DNA of 64,000 nucleotides from Sediminitomix flava. Lineage in GTDB: Bacteria; Bacteroidota; Bacteroidia; Cytophagales; Flammeovirgaceae. A program made the translations under genes and the position numbers. The stretch lies in assembly GCF_003149185.1 (NCBI RefSeq), contig NZ_QGDO01000006.1, forward strand, positions 124,001 through 188,000, written 5' to 3'. The notes under the pieces were generated by a model. That model worked only from the letters and a program-made list of their open reading frames with translations, did no database searches and had not been told where the DNA came from. Within the stretch, counting starts at the first letter, position 1; every line of letters starts with the position of its first letter. Of the stretch, positions 33,957 through 43,746 are shown piece after piece.

Positions 33957-35843
33957 ATGTTAGGAAAAAAGAAGGGATTTATCCGGAAACTCTTAATTAC
34001 TGGAACTAGCAGAAATTACTCCAAAGAACTAAACCAATCAATAGGAACTTCAAATATCATCAATGTCACATTTTTTTGTTTGGCCTTGGTTACTGCTATC
34101 ATCTATTCGGTAAAAGAGCAATATGAAATAAGCCTTCCTGTTACGGCATTAGCATGTAGCATGATAGGTGTTTATTATATCACCCATAGAGGAGGACATC
34201 AATTCTCCAGACTAGTTTTAGCTGTTTTACCCTCTATTTCTATTGCGTTGATTGCATCGGTCAAAAAGTACTATTTGCATCATGTAATGGGAACAGTTGG
34301 TATTATGGAGTACGTAGTGCCTAAGATAATATTGTTAGGTTTTGTAGCGATACCATTGGCTCTATTTAGTCTACATGAAAAGAAATCGTTGATTTTTACT
34401 TTGTTGGTAAATGCAGGAATTATATTGTTTATAGATAATATTCTTACCTATTATAAAATAGATATTGCATCAGTAGAGTTAATGTTGAAACCTCGAAACT
34501 TGTTGCAATTCGCTATTTTCCTATCTATTTCTATTACAGTCACGACACTTTACATTTATAAAAAGAGGAGTCATGATGCTCAAGAAGAGACCCAACGTAA
34601 AAATGAGCAATTGACTGCTACGGAAGAGGAACTACGTCAAAATATAGAAGAGCTTACGATTATTCAAGAAAAATTAGCGGCTCAAGAACGTGATTTACAA
34701 ACAATCTTTGATGCCGTACCTCAACCTATTTTTATTACAGAAACGAAAGGACGAATCTTAAAAGCAAATAGAGCTGCTGAAAATTTTTATGCTCCGAAAG
34801 GGGAGAGCTTGATTGGGCTTAATACCGATTATCTATTTAGAAATACGAAGGATGAAAAAGGTCTTTTGTCAGAAGTTAAGCGAAAGAAGATTGTAGATGA
34901 GTACGAAGTTGATCTTATCAAGAATGATAATTCGATTCATCCTACACTCGTTTATATGCGACCTGTCCGTTACAATAGAGATACTTCTTATTTAGGCTCT
35001 ATTGTAGATCTAACAACGGTAAAAGCTATGCAAAAGGAACTTGAAGAAACAAATCAAGAACTGAAGCATCAGCATGAAAGTAAGATTAAGAGTATTCGAT
35101 ATGCAGAGACTATTCAAAGGTCAATTTTACCTTCGAAGAAAATAAGTGAATCAATGTTTCCAGAAAACTTTATTCTTTATAAACCAAAAGATATTGTTTC
35201 TGGAGATTTCTACTGGATGTCTGAACATAAAGATGGAAAGAAATTAGTAGGGGTAATAGATTGTACAGGGCATGGAGTACCAGGGGCATTTGTCTCAATG
35301 GTTGGTAATAATATTTTATCAGAAATTATCTATCAAAAAGGGATTCTTGACCCTGCAGAAATTTTAGATAGATTGGATAAAGGTCTAGTGAAAGCACTTC
35401 AGCAAGAGGACGGAATCAATGACGATGGGATGGATATTGGATTATGTTTGGTAGAATCCATTGATAATGGTCAGACAAAAGTCACTTATTCAGGTTCTAA
35501 AAATACATCTTACTTCCACACTAAGAATGAACTGCAAGAGCTAAAAGGAGATCGTAGAGCAATTGGTGGAATAAAAAGATCGCAAAAAGCGACAAAGCAG
35601 TTTACTAATCATGAAGTTTTGTTGGAGAAAGGAGATATGTTGTATTTGACAACGGATGGTTTCCAAGATCAGCATAATGGAGAAAGAGATAAACTAGGTT
35701 CTGTGAAATTTAAGCAATTGCTAGATTATTCATCTAAGTTAGAACCTTGCGAACAGAGAGGTTTATTAGAAGCTGCTTTAGCAAAACATCAAGCTGAAGA
35801 GTATCAAAGAGATGATATTACTATTTTAGGTATCAGAATATAG
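33957..35843 (+). CDS. membrane sensor with PAS and SpoIIE-type PP2C phosphatase domains
   Basis: A 628-residue signalling protein. Six or so membrane helices (about 33-205), a coiled coil (208-250), a PAS domain (about 250-350, IFDAVPQPIFITETKGRI), a second coiled coil, then SpoIIE/PP2C phosphatase (about 390-628) with DIVSGDFYWM, DCTGHGVPGAFVSM, DDGMDIGL and a final RDDITILGI, whose Asp residues bind Mn2+/Mg2+. It should dephosphorylate a STAS-type antagonist or a similar phosphoprotein in response to a membrane or cytosolic signal. It is divergent from the exosortase operon. Its partner is not adjacent. Confidence 0.88.
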   Translation: MLGKKKGFIRKLLITGTSRNYSKELNQSIGTSNIINVTFFCLALVTAIIYSVKEQYEISLPVTALACSMIGVYYITHRGGHQFSRLVLAVLPSISIALIASVKKYYLHHVMGTVGIMEYVVPKIILLGFVAIPLALFSLHEKKSLIFTLLVNAGIILFIDNILTYYKIDIASVELMLKPRNLLQFAIFLSISITVTTLYIYKKRSHDAQEETQRKNEQLTATEEELRQNIEELTIIQEKLAAQERDLQTIFDAVPQPIFITETKGRILKANRAAENFYAPKGESLIGLNTDYLFRNTKDEKGLLSEVKRKKIVDEYEVDLIKNDNSIHPTLVYMRPVRYNRDTSYLGSIVDLTTVKAMQKELEETNQELKHQHESKIKSIRYAETIQRSILPSKKISESMFPENFILYKPKDIVSGDFYWMSEHKDGKKLVGVIDCTGHGVPGAFVSMVGNNILSEIIYQKGILDPAEILDRLDKGLVKALQQEDGINDDGMDIGLCLVESIDNGQTKVTYSGSKNTSYFHTKNELQELKGDRRAIGGIKRSQKATKQFTNHEVLLEKGDMLYLTTDGFQDQHNGERDKLGSVKFKQLLDYSSKLEPCEQRGLLEAALAKHQAEEYQRDDITILGIRI

Positions 35844-35866
35844 ATTCCGATTTAGCTAAAAGAATA

Positions 35867-35902
35867 AAAGCCTGTCATTCCACTAAGGAAGACAGGCTTT
35901 TT
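35867..35902. terminator. bidirectional hairpin between PAS-SpoIIE and gcvP
   Basis: AAAAGCCTGTC (35867-35877) pairs perfectly with GACAGGCTTTT (35891-35901). Confidence 0.85.
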
Positions 35903-35923
35903 ATTTATCTAAAGTTTAGAAAC

Positions 35924-38830
35924 TTATACTGTTTCTACTTCTTCGTTTTCTACGTAATCTGAAACTGGAATACAGCTACAAACAAGGTTTCTATCACCAA
36001 AGGCATTGTCTACACGACGAACACTTGGCCAGAACTTGTTCTCTTTCACGTATGGAAGAGGATAAGCAGCTTTTTGTCTAGTGTAAGCAAATTCCCAAGT
36101 ATCAGCAGTAATCAAAGCAGCTGTATGAGGTGCGTTTTTCAATACACTTTCTTCAGCAGCATAGATTCCATTTTCTACTTCTCTGATTTCTTCACGGATA
36201 GCGATCATTGCATCGCAGAAACGATCCAATTCACCTTTTTCTTCACTTTCCGTAGGCTCAATCATCAAAGTACCCGCCACTGGGAATGATACTGTAGGAG
36301 CGTGGAAACCGTAGTCCATCAAACGCTTCGCAATATCTTCTACCTCAATTCCTGCAGCTTTAAACTGACGACAATCCACGATCATTTCGTGAGCAGAACG
36401 TCCGTTTTTACCTACATATAGAACAGGATAGTGATCCTTCAATCTTGACTGTAAATAGTTTGCATTCAAGATGGCAGTTTTTGTAGCATTTGTCAATCCT
36501 TCTCCACCCATCATCGCGATGTATGCATAAGAGATTGGCAAGATACTAGCAGAACCGTAAGGCGCAGCAGAAACTGCGTGTGCAGCTTTTTCTCCAACAC
36601 CATTGTCAACCAATACGTGACCTGGCAAGTATGGAGCAAGATCTGAAACCACACCGATAGGACCCATACCAGGACCTCCACCACCGTGAGGAATACAGAA
36701 TGTCTTGTGAAGGTTCAAGTGACAAACGTCTGCACCGATAGTAGCAGGGCTAGTAAGACCTACTTGTGCATTCATGTTTGCACCATCCATATATACTCTA
36801 CCACCGTTTTGGTGGATGATATCACAAATTTCGATGATACTTTCTTCGAATACCCCGTGAGTAGAAGGGTAAGTCACCATAAGAGCAGAAAGGTTTTCTT
36901 TGTGCTTTTCAGCATTTGCTCTTAAGTCTTCTACATCAATGTTTCCGTTTTCGTCACATTTTGTAACGACTACTTTCATACCTGCAAGAACTGCAGAGGC
37001 AGGGTTTGTACCATGAGCAGAAGAAGGAATAAGAACAATATTACGGTGTCCTTCGCCTTGTCCTTTGTGGTATTCACGGATAGTCATCAGACCTGCATAC
37101 TCACCGTTTGCACCAGAGTTTGGTTGTAATGAGAATGCATCAAATCCTGTAATTTCACATAGCCATTGCTCAAGGTTTTGTGTCAATTCACCGTATCCTT
37201 CTGTTTGTGTTTTAGGAGCAAATGGGTGAATTTGACCAAACTCAGGCCAAGTTACAGGAATCATTTCTGCGGTAGCATTCAACTTCATTGTACAAGAACC
37301 CAAAGAGATCATTGAGTGTGCCAATGAAAGGTCTTTGTTTTCCAAACGCTTCAAGTAACGAAGCATTTCGTGCTCTGAATGATAGCTGTTGAATACTGGG
37401 TGTGTCAAGTATTCTGACTCACGCTTTAAGTTTTCAGGAATTTCTAACTCAACAGTCTCAGCCAATACTTCGATGTTGATGAATTCTTTTCCTACTACTT
37501 CTGCCAAGATATTTGCAATCTCTTCGATGTGAGCTGCTGTAGTTGTCTCATCGATAGCAACACTGATAGAACCATCAGCGAAGTAGTTGAAGTTTACTTG
37601 ATGTGCTTCTGCAGCTTCTTTGATACGAGCAGCTGTAGCTGGCTCTGTGTTTAATTTAACAGTATCGAAGAAGTTTGAGTGTGCAACATCATACCCCAAT
37701 TTAGCGGCAGCTTTACTAAGCAATACAGCCAAACCGTGTGTCTTTAGACCAATTTTCTGTAAACGCTCAGGACCATGATAGATCGCATAAGCAGCCGAAA
37801 TTACGGCCAAAAGAACTTGGGCGGTACAAATATTTGAAGTTGCTTTTTCTCTCTTGATGTGTTGCTCACGTGTTTGGAGTGCCATACGTAGAGCATCGTT
37901 TCCATCTCTATCTTTAGAGATACCGATGATACGCCCTGGAATTTGACGTTTGAAAGCGTCACGAGTTGCGAAGTATCCTGCGTGAGGACCTCCGAATCCC
38001 ATAGGAACACCAAAACGTTGCGTTGTACCAACTACGGCATCAGCACCCATTTTACCTGGCTCTTTCAAGATTGTAAGCGCAAGGATGTCTGCTGCTACGG
38101 CTACTTTCACATTGTTAGCAGCTGCTTCGCTAATGTAGTCAGTATAGTCAATCACTTCACCATTGGCATTTGGGTATTGAAGTAATACACCAAATAGTTC
38201 AGGGTCAGAAAGATCGAATTTGCTGTAATCACCCACTGTGATTTCGATTCCTAGAGGTTCAGCTCTAGACATCAAAACATCAATTGTTTGTGGGAAGCAG
38301 TTCTCTGATACAAAAAATTTGTTAGCCTTCTTTTTATCCTTCTTTCTCACTGAGAAGAATAAGCTCATAGCCTCAGCTGCAGCAGTACCTTCGTCAAGAA
38401 GAGAAGCATTGGCTAGCTCCATTCCTGTAAGGTCTGTTAGCATGGTTTGGAAGCTCAAAAGCATTTCCAATCTTCCTTGAGCAATTTCTGCTTGGTAAGG
38501 AGTGTAAGCTGTGTACCATCCTGGATTTTCAAGGATGTTACGTAAGATTACATTTGGAGTGAAGGTGTTGTAATAACCCATACCGATGTGCGAACGGAAA
38601 ACTTTGTTTTTCTTCGCTAGCTCGGCAAAAGAGCTTAAAAATTCGTGCTCACCTTGTGCTGTTGGTAAGTCTAGTGGTTTCTTTAGCCTGATTTGCTCAG
38701 GAACTGTTTGGTTTACCAATTCGTCTACTGATGATACGCCAATTACCTTTAGCATATCCTGAATTTGAGTATAGTTGGGGCTGTTGTGCCTTTCCTCAAA
38801 TCGCTCAATGTTGTTTAAGTTGATCTTCAT
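35924..38830 (-). CDS. gcvP: glycine dehydrogenase (decarboxylating), P-protein
   Basis: A 968-residue full-length P-protein of the glycine cleavage system, which decarboxylates glycine and passes the aminomethyl group to the H-protein lipoyl arm. Both halves of the fused homodimer-like fold are present; Lys709 in [19 protein letters not shown] binds pyridoxal phosphate. [21 protein letters not shown] is the N-terminal signature. gcvT and gcvH are not adjacent, which is usual in this phylum. It has a -7 box and a leader of about 90 nt that is markedly G/C-rich, and shares a terminator with the upstream convergent gene. Confidence 0.97.
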   Translation of the reverse strand: MKINLNNIERFEERHNSPNYTQIQDMLKVIGVSSVDELVNQTVPEQIRLKKPLDLPTAQGEHEFLSSFAELAKKNKVFRSHIGMGYYNTFTPNVILRNILENPGWYTAYTPYQAEIAQGRLEMLLSFQTMLTDLTGMELANASLLDEGTAAAEAMSLFFSVRKKDKKKANKFFVSENCFPQTIDVLMSRAEPLGIEITVGDYSKFDLSDPELFGVLLQYPNANGEVIDYTDYISEAAANNVKVAVAADILALTILKEPGKMGADAVVGTTQRFGVPMGFGGPHAGYFATRDAFKRQIPGRIIGISKDRDGNDALRMALQTREQHIKREKATSNICTAQVLLAVISAAYAIYHGPERLQKIGLKTHGLAVLLSKAAAKLGYDVAHSNFFDTVKLNTEPATAARIKEAAEAHQVNFNYFADGSISVAIDETTTAAHIEEIANILAEVVGKEFINIEVLAETVELEIPENLKRESEYLTHPVFNSYHSEHEMLRYLKRLENKDLSLAHSMISLGSCTMKLNATAEMIPVTWPEFGQIHPFAPKTQTEGYGELTQNLEQWLCEITGFDAFSLQPNSGANGEYAGLMTIREYHKGQGEGHRNIVLIPSSAHGTNPASAVLAGMKVVVTKCDENGNIDVEDLRANAEKHKENLSALMVTYPSTHGVFEESIIEICDIIHQNGGRVYMDGANMNAQVGLTSPATIGADVCHLNLHKTFCIPHGGGGPGMGPIGVVSDLAPYLPGHVLVDNGVGEKAAHAVSAAPYGSASILPISYAYIAMMGGEGLTNATKTAILNANYLQSRLKDHYPVLYVGKNGRSAHEMIVDCRQFKAAGIEVEDIAKRLMDYGFHAPTVSFPVAGTLMIEPTESEEKGELDRFCDAMIAIREEIREVENGIYAAEESVLKNAPHTAALITADTWEFAYTRQKAAYPLPYVKENKFWPSVRRVDNAFGDRNLVCSCIPVSDYVENEEVETV

Positions 38831-38880
38831 TCTTTTTTAGAATTAACGCAAAAACTTATCTGTGTTCATCAGTGAGTTTA

Positions 38881-38920
38881 TGAGGGGTGGTAGATTGTTC
38901 CCGCTCCCTCCCCGCTAATG
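38881..38920 (-). promoter_or_regulatory. G-rich leader element of gcvP
   Basis: On the minus strand the mRNA leader holds AGCGGGGAGGGAGCGGGAAC followed 9 nt later by CCACCCCTC, which can pair with the first G-run. It stands out sharply from AT-rich surroundings. It does not match the glycine riboswitch core that I know. Function unknown. Confidence 0.35.
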
Positions 38921-38926
38921 AAGCTG

Positions 38927-38934
38927 CAAATATA
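38927..38934 (-). promoter_or_regulatory. -7 promoter element of gcvP
   Basis: The minus strand reads TATATTTG, exact TAnnTTTG, predicting a start of transcription near 38920 and a leader of about 90 nt. No TTG at the -33 spacing. Confidence 0.5.
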
Positions 38935-39029
38935 TAGAAAAACGATATATTTTATTATTTGTTAATCCAAACTGGATAATTAAGTATCATAAATTGATTA
39001 AGGTATGCTCTTGTATACGTAAATTAATA

Positions 39030-40094
39030 TTATTGGTACACAGTACTTTCTACCTCTTTATTACTCAATCGGATTCCATTTAAAGCTAGTGCTTTCATTT
39101 CATCTTCCCCTGGAAATACAACAATAGGGGCTAAATAAGAAATGTATTCTTTGATGATGTTAACAAGGAATTTGCTGTAAGCTAGTCCTCCTGTGAAGAT
39201 AATCGCATCGACTTTTCCTTTCAAAACTGTAGCCATTGCACCTACTTCTTTTGAAATTTGATAGCCCATTGCCTCATAAACTTGTTTGGCAAGTTCATTT
39301 CCTTTGGCAATGTCATTTTCAACAGCAAGTGCATCATTTTTTCCACAATAAGCAACCATTCCACCTTTACCAACAACCATAGAATGCAGCTCTTTTTCAG
39401 TGTACTTTCCGCTGTATGCAGCTCTGATGATATCGCCGACAGGAAGTGTTCCACTTCTTTCTGGTGAGAACGGTCCTTCGCCGTCCAATGCCTGATTTAC
39501 ATCGATTGCTTTTCCATGTTGGTGCGCTGCTACCGAAATTCCTCCACCCATATGAATCACGACAAGATTAAGTTCTTCATAAGACTTACCAATCTGATCG
39601 GCGTATTGGCGAGCAATTGCTTTTTGGTTTAAGGCATGAAAAATTGACTTTCTAGGAAATTCTGGATGCCCAGAGAAACGAGCAACATCCGAAAGCTCAT
39701 CCACGACTACAGGGTCAGCAATATATGCTTTGATGTTTAGCTCATTTGAAAGCGAATATGCAATAATAGCGGCAAGGTTACTTGCATGCTGTTTTGGAGA
39801 AGTTTTGAGGTCTTCTACCATTTGCTTATTCACTTGGTAGACACCAGAAGGGATTGGTTTTAACAAACCTCCTCGTGACATGATCAAGGTTAATTCACTC
39901 AAAGCAATACCTTCTTTTTCGAGTTCAGATTCGATTGCTTCTTTTCTGAATAAATATTGATCTTTTATTTCTTTGAACTTGGCCAATTCTTCATTGGAAT
40001 GATGAAGATTTTTCTGCCAAAAGAGTTCTTCATTATGAAATACGGCAACTTTCGTTGACGTAGAACCAGGGTTAAGTACCAGTATTTTTTCCAT
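39030..40094 (-). CDS. buk: butyrate kinase (branched-chain acyl kinase possible)
   Basis: A 354-residue member of the acetokinase/ASKHA fold. LVLNPGSTSTKVAVF is phosphate loop 1; VVIHMGGGISVAAHQHG is loop 2; AIIFTGGLAYSKF is the adenosine motif. It interconverts acyl-phosphate plus ADP with the acid plus ATP. With phosphate acyltransferase 5 nt upstream it forms the ptb-buk pathway. In an aerobe-like Bacteroidota setting it may serve branched-chain amino-acid catabolism or storage rather than butyrate fermentation; this is inference. Confidence 0.93.
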   Translation of the reverse strand: MEKILVLNPGSTSTKVAVFHNEELFWQKNLHHSNEELAKFKEIKDQYLFRKEAIESELEKEGIALSELTLIMSRGGLLKPIPSGVYQVNKQMVEDLKTSPKQHASNLAAIIAYSLSNELNIKAYIADPVVVDELSDVARFSGHPEFPRKSIFHALNQKAIARQYADQIGKSYEELNLVVIHMGGGISVAAHQHGKAIDVNQALDGEGPFSPERSGTLPVGDIIRAAYSGKYTEKELHSMVVGKGGMVAYCGKNDALAVENDIAKGNELAKQVYEAMGYQISKEVGAMATVLKGKVDAIIFTGGLAYSKFLVNIIKEYISYLAPIVVFPGEDEMKALALNGIRLSNKEVESTVYQ

Positions 40095-40099
40095 CGTGC

Positions 40100-41011
40100 T
40101 TATTTTTGGAATGAATAAGAAGCTGCTGACAGTAAAATACTGTTAAGCTTGGTTTCTTCAGAATCTGAACGAGATGTAAGTACGATAGGAGCTTTTGCGC
40201 CTAAGATAATTGAGGCTACTTTTGCATGAGCGAAGAATACAAAAGCTTTGTAAAGTACATTTCCTGCTTCGATATCTGGGCAAAGTAGAAGGTCTGCATT
40301 ACCCGCTACATCTCCTGTAATACCTTTATGCGATTTACTTTCTAAACTAATAGCATTGTCAAAAGCCAAAGGACCATCAATTTTACAGTTTTTGATTTGT
40401 CCTCTTCGTTGCATGATAGAAAGTAAGGCTGCATCTGTTGTTGCTGGCATTTTTTCATTTACCATCTCTACCGCTGCTAGTACTGCAACATTAGGTTCTT
40501 CTACCCCAATTTTGTGCATAAAACTAACGGCATTGTTTAGAATATCAATTTTGGTAGAAAGGTCAGGAGCGATGTTCATCGCTACATCTGTTAAAGCCAG
40601 AAGTTTGTGGTAGGCAGGAATTTCAAAGAGAGCGAAATGTGAGATTGTTTTTTTATCTCTCAAACCCCATTCTTTATTCAAAACGCCACTTAGAATTTGT
40701 GCTGTAGAAATGTGTCCTTTCATCAAGATTTCCCCATTTCCTTCTCTGATTAGAGATACAGAACGCTGAACCATTTTTTTAGGGTCCGTCTCATGAATGA
40801 TCTGAACACCTGTTAGATCATACCATTTTTCTTCCGCAAGTTTTCTGATTTTTTGCTCATCACCCACCAATATAGGTTCGATATAACCTGCTTTGTATGC
40901 TCTGTATACGGCGTAAAGCGAATGTTCATCTGCGGCGGCACACAAGACAAGCCTTTTCTTGGTCGGGTCTTGTTCCACGATCTTTTGCAGATCTGAAATA
41001 TTCGTTAGCAT
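40100..41011 (-). CDS. ptb: phosphate butyryltransferase (phosphate acyltransferase)
   Basis: A 303-residue enzyme of the Pta/Ptb family, transferring an acyl group between CoA and phosphate. LVLCAAADEHSLYAVYRAYKAG, EILMKGHISTAQILSGVL, TDVAMNIAPDLSTKIDIL and DLLLCPDIEAGNVLYKAF are family blocks; length and lack of a BioD-like N-terminal domain favour Ptb over long Pta. It is the first gene of a ptb-buk operon. The promoter reaches back into the 3' end of the channel gene upstream. Confidence 0.9.
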   Translation of the reverse strand: MLTNISDLQKIVEQDPTKKRLVLCAAADEHSLYAVYRAYKAGYIEPILVGDEQKIRKLAEEKWYDLTGVQIIHETDPKKMVQRSVSLIREGNGEILMKGHISTAQILSGVLNKEWGLRDKKTISHFALFEIPAYHKLLALTDVAMNIAPDLSTKIDILNNAVSFMHKIGVEEPNVAVLAAVEMVNEKMPATTDAALLSIMQRRGQIKNCKIDGPLAFDNAISLESKSHKGITGDVAGNADLLLCPDIEAGNVLYKAFVFFAHAKVASIILGAKAPIVLTSRSDSEETKLNSILLSAASYSFQK

Positions 41012-41094
41012 AGTTAAATAGGATAGTTAGATGTTTATACGTCAGTTGCTCCTCTCACAAAACAACCGTAATCTCAAGTGTTTCTTAATAGGTA

Positions 41095-41126
41095 CAAATA
41101 TAATTGATTGAAAGTAAGTTACTCAA
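41095..41126 (-). promoter_or_regulatory. ptb-buk promoter (TTG-N21-TATATTTG)
   Basis: Minus strand: TTG at 41126-41124 inside the last codons of the channel gene, 21-nt spacer, TATATTTG at 41102-41095. It predicts a leader of about 75 nt and independent expression of ptb-buk. Confidence 0.65.
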
Positions 41127-42060
41127 TAGTATGTACATCTTTTACTTTTAAAATAACTTCTCCGTGATCATTTGTATAGAAAGCTTTTTTAAATTTCTTA
41201 TCCCAAACAAAATCGTCAATATGATAAGAATGTTTGATATGCAAGTCTTCATAGAATGCCTCATCATATGATGTGATGATAATTAAGATTTCGGCATCAT
41301 AGTCTTTCAGCTCTTGATGAGAAAGGTTGAAAAATGGGCTGTCTTCATCAATTTCGTGTACCACTGTCCAAGTGAGTGGGAAAAAGTAAATATGATCAAT
41401 CTGTAGATCTAAGTTGTAGTATTTTCTAGAATAACTGCCATCAGAAGTTTTATTCTGTAGAGATAAAATAACAGTAGCATTCGTTTCCAATAGGTTTTCC
41501 TTTCTTTCATTTACCATTCGAAACATGAATGCTTTTTTTCCATTTTTGTACTCGGTTATAAGTGCATTTTTACTGAAAACTACACGGGCTGTAGGTCTTG
41601 AAAATCGAGAAAAAAGTAGTCCAGTTGTGAGGGCTGTAATTAATAAACCCAATAAAGCTTCAAAACTAGAAATAGCTTTTACACCAAAGCTATCGGGGTA
41701 CATACTTCCATAGCCAACTGTCGTAAAGGTTTGTACACTAAAGAAAAAAGCATCGGCAAATCCTTTCCAGCCAGTGGTATGGTCTACTCCTTCAATATGG
41801 TGAACACCAACAAAAAAATAGAGACAGGCAAATATTAGATTGATGCCTATTAAATAGAGGGCTGTAAAAAAAATGAAATTAGTCCAACTTGTAGTAACCA
41901 TAAGCAAGTAGATATCTTTTATTCTTGACTGCCTACCTACACGTTGTACATTAAAAGTACCGTTCTGATTTATAATACGGTGTGATTTCTTATCGTATTT
42001 TTCTCCTATTCCAGGATCCTTTGTCTTTCTAATCATCTGTAACTTCATAGAATATCTCAA
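41119..42060 (-). CDS. inward-rectifier K+ channel (KirBac type)
   Basis: A 313-residue channel subunit. Slide helix region then TM1 (about 60-85), pore helix with selectivity filter TVGYG (114-118), TM2 (about 128-152) and a cytoplasmic immunoglobulin-like domain starting SRPTARVVFSKNALI, with LTWTVVHEIDEDSPFF typical of Kir proteins. The tetramer passes K+ and is controlled by lipids and pH in characterised homologues. An N-terminal Lys/Arg-rich stretch is cytosolic. It is a single gene; the ptb promoter overlaps its end. It has no link in sequence to the distant KtrA-like gene. Confidence 0.9.
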   Translation of the reverse strand: MRYSMKLQMIRKTKDPGIGEKYDKKSHRIINQNGTFNVQRVGRQSRIKDIYLLMVTTSWTNFIFFTALYLIGINLIFACLYFFVGVHHIEGVDHTTGWKGFADAFFFSVQTFTTVGYGSMYPDSFGVKAISSFEALLGLLITALTTGLLFSRFSRPTARVVFSKNALITEYKNGKKAFMFRMVNERKENLLETNATVILSLQNKTSDGSYSRKYYNLDLQIDHIYFFPLTWTVVHEIDEDSPFFNLSHQELKDYDAEILIIITSYDEAFYEDLHIKHSYHIDDFVWDKKFKKAFYTNDHGEVILKVKDVHTIE

Positions 42061-42101
42061 TCTAACCGTTAAATCTAATGTTATGTTAGCTTAGAAACCA
42101 A

Positions 42102-42136
42102 AAAAGATAGCAGAGTAAATATCAATGCTATCTTTT
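42102..42136 (-). terminator. hairpin terminator of the aldo/keto reductase
   Basis: AAAAGATAGCA (42102-42112) pairs with TGCTATCTTTT (42126-42136), with a T-run on the minus-strand 3' side. Confidence 0.8.
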
Positions 42137-42158
42137 CGGTACTACTTATTAAGATTTT

Positions 42159-43067
42159 CTATGGGACTTCATTTCCTTCTGCAGCTTCCCAGATACGGAA
42201 CCAATCTTCTTGATCCATATTGATTTTTAAGGCATCTGCAGCAGATTGGATACGTTCAGTTTTTCCTGTTCCCAAAATCGGTATAATTTGACTTGGGTGT
42301 TTAAATAACCAAGCGAAAAGTAATTGATCAAAACTAGCGTCATACTTTTCAGAAAGCTCGGTTAGAACTTTACGAACTCGAACGACATCTTCAGCTTCTT
42401 TATCTGTGAAAATACGTCCGCTCCCTAGCGGTGACCATGCCATTGGCTTAATGCTTTTCTCTAAGCATTTGTCAAGTGTGCCGTCTAGGAATGGATCACG
42501 ATGTAAAGCAGAAATTTCAATCTGATTTGTGACAAGCTCAACTCTAGAGTTCAACATATCAAACTGTGAAGGAGTGAAGTTTGAAACTCCGAAATGCAAT
42601 ACCTTACCGCTATCTTTCAATTCTGTGAATGCTTCCGCCATTTCATCAGGGTGCATCAAAGGAGAAGGTCTGTGGATAAGTAAAAGGTCAATATGATCAG
42701 TAGCAAGATTCTTCAATGAATTCTCAACAGAGAAAAGGATATGTTCTTTGCTAGTATCGTATGATTTAATTTTATGAGAAGGGCGGTTCTCTGAAATTAA
42801 TTTGATCCCACATTTTGTGACAATTTCCATCTCATTTCGAAGCGATGGATTAGCTTTGAGTACTTCACCGAAAAGTGCCTCACAGCCATAGTTACCATAA
42901 ATGTCAGCATGATCAAAAGTGGAGATTCCAGCTTCTAAACTAGCTTGTATAAGTTTTTCTATTTCAGTAGTTGAGAAGTTGCTACCCCATTCTCCCCACT
43001 TCCATACGCCTGTTGCTATTTTAGAAAGCAAAGGACCGTTGGCAGATAATTTAGTTTTCATTTTCAA
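42159..43067 (-). CDS. aldo/keto reductase, YdhF-like
   Basis: A 302-residue TIM-barrel oxidoreductase that reduces carbonyl compounds with NADPH. The catalytic tetrad is visible: Asp52 and Tyr57 in FDHADIYGNYG, Lys85 in EIVTKCGI, and the His in DLLLIHRPSPLM. GVSNFTPSQFDML and the C-terminal IPILGTGKTERI (NADPH phosphate binding) fit the family. Substrate cannot be deduced. It is a single gene with its own terminator. Confidence 0.9.
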   Translation of the reverse strand: MKMKTKLSANGPLLSKIATGVWKWGEWGSNFSTTEIEKLIQASLEAGISTFDHADIYGNYGCEALFGEVLKANPSLRNEMEIVTKCGIKLISENRPSHKIKSYDTSKEHILFSVENSLKNLATDHIDLLLIHRPSPLMHPDEMAEAFTELKDSGKVLHFGVSNFTPSQFDMLNSRVELVTNQIEISALHRDPFLDGTLDKCLEKSIKPMAWSPLGSGRIFTDKEAEDVVRVRKVLTELSEKYDASFDQLLFAWLFKHPSQIIPILGTGKTERIQSAADALKINMDQEDWFRIWEAAEGNEVP

Positions 43068-43291
43068 TACTTAAATTTTAGTAATTTTATAACAAGTGTA
43101 ATACGAATTGATCGGATTTATCGTTTTCTCGTAAATTTATGGGTAAATGTAAGTTACACGGATATTAATCGTTATAAAAATTGTGATAAGTATCTTATAA
43201 GTGTAACTTGAACCTAACTTTATCTTTAAAGTAAGCTGAAATGCTTACCTATTTCTAGTTAGAAATTTTAAAATAAACTTTAGTAATAACC

Positions 43292-43669
43292 ATGGATGAT
43301 CCAGCCCCGGAATTTTATATTTCTATATTTCTACTCTTTTCAGCTTATTTATGCCTTTTAGGGTATCTAGCTTTACAACAAAACAAACTTAAAAAAATCC
43401 ATCAGAGGCTAATCTCTAGAATACAGCGAAAAGCAGAACCATTTATGAATGATGAAGAAGTTCAAGCTGCAGTGCAAGCATTGAAAACAGAATTGCTTGT
43501 GACCGATAAGTCAATCTTTAAAATAGAAACAGCAATTGAACGAATTCTAAAATCGGCAGGTGTAAATCAATCAATCCAATTAGACAAAGCATATTCGTCA
43601 AAACAAGAAAAGCTCCGAAGACTTAATAATTTTATAAGTCGCGACTTTGAAAGTCTATTGGCAAAATAA
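43292..43669 (+). CDS. single-pass membrane protein with coiled coil, unknown
   Basis: An unrecognised 125-residue protein. Residues 8-28 are one hydrophobic helix (FYISIFLLFSAYLCLLGYLAL); the rest is helical and charged (KLKKIHQRLISRIQRKAEPF, then heptad-like segments to the C-terminus), probably cytoplasmic. No enzyme motif. It lies alone between divergent/convergent neighbours and is followed by a perfect terminator, which supports a real expressed gene. Confidence 0.6.
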   Translation: MDDPAPEFYISIFLLFSAYLCLLGYLALQQNKLKKIHQRLISRIQRKAEPFMNDEEVQAAVQALKTELLVTDKSIFKIETAIERILKSAGVNQSIQLDKAYSSKQEKLRRLNNFISRDFESLLAK

Positions 43670-43676
43670 ATCATTT

Positions 43677-43718
43677 AAAAAGGACAGCGTTCAATATAGT
43701 ATGAACGCTGTCCTTTTT
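43677..43718. terminator. bidirectional hairpin, 15-bp stem
   Basis: AAAAGGACAGCGTTC and GAACGCTGTCCTTTT (43678-43692 and 43703-43717) pair perfectly. It is shared by the unknown membrane protein and the WecA-like operon. Confidence 0.9.
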
Positions 43719-43746
43719 AGTTTTATCTATTTTAAGTTTCTAGGAA

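Noticed and set aside
38895-38920. G-quadruplex in the gcvP leader
   Set aside because: Only three clear G-runs are present; a stable four-run quadruplex would need two-base tracts, and pairing with the C-run downstream is more likely.
38831-38926. Glycine riboswitch in the gcvP leader
   Set aside because: The tandem glycine aptamer core is not recognisable; the leader is also too short for a tandem aptamer.
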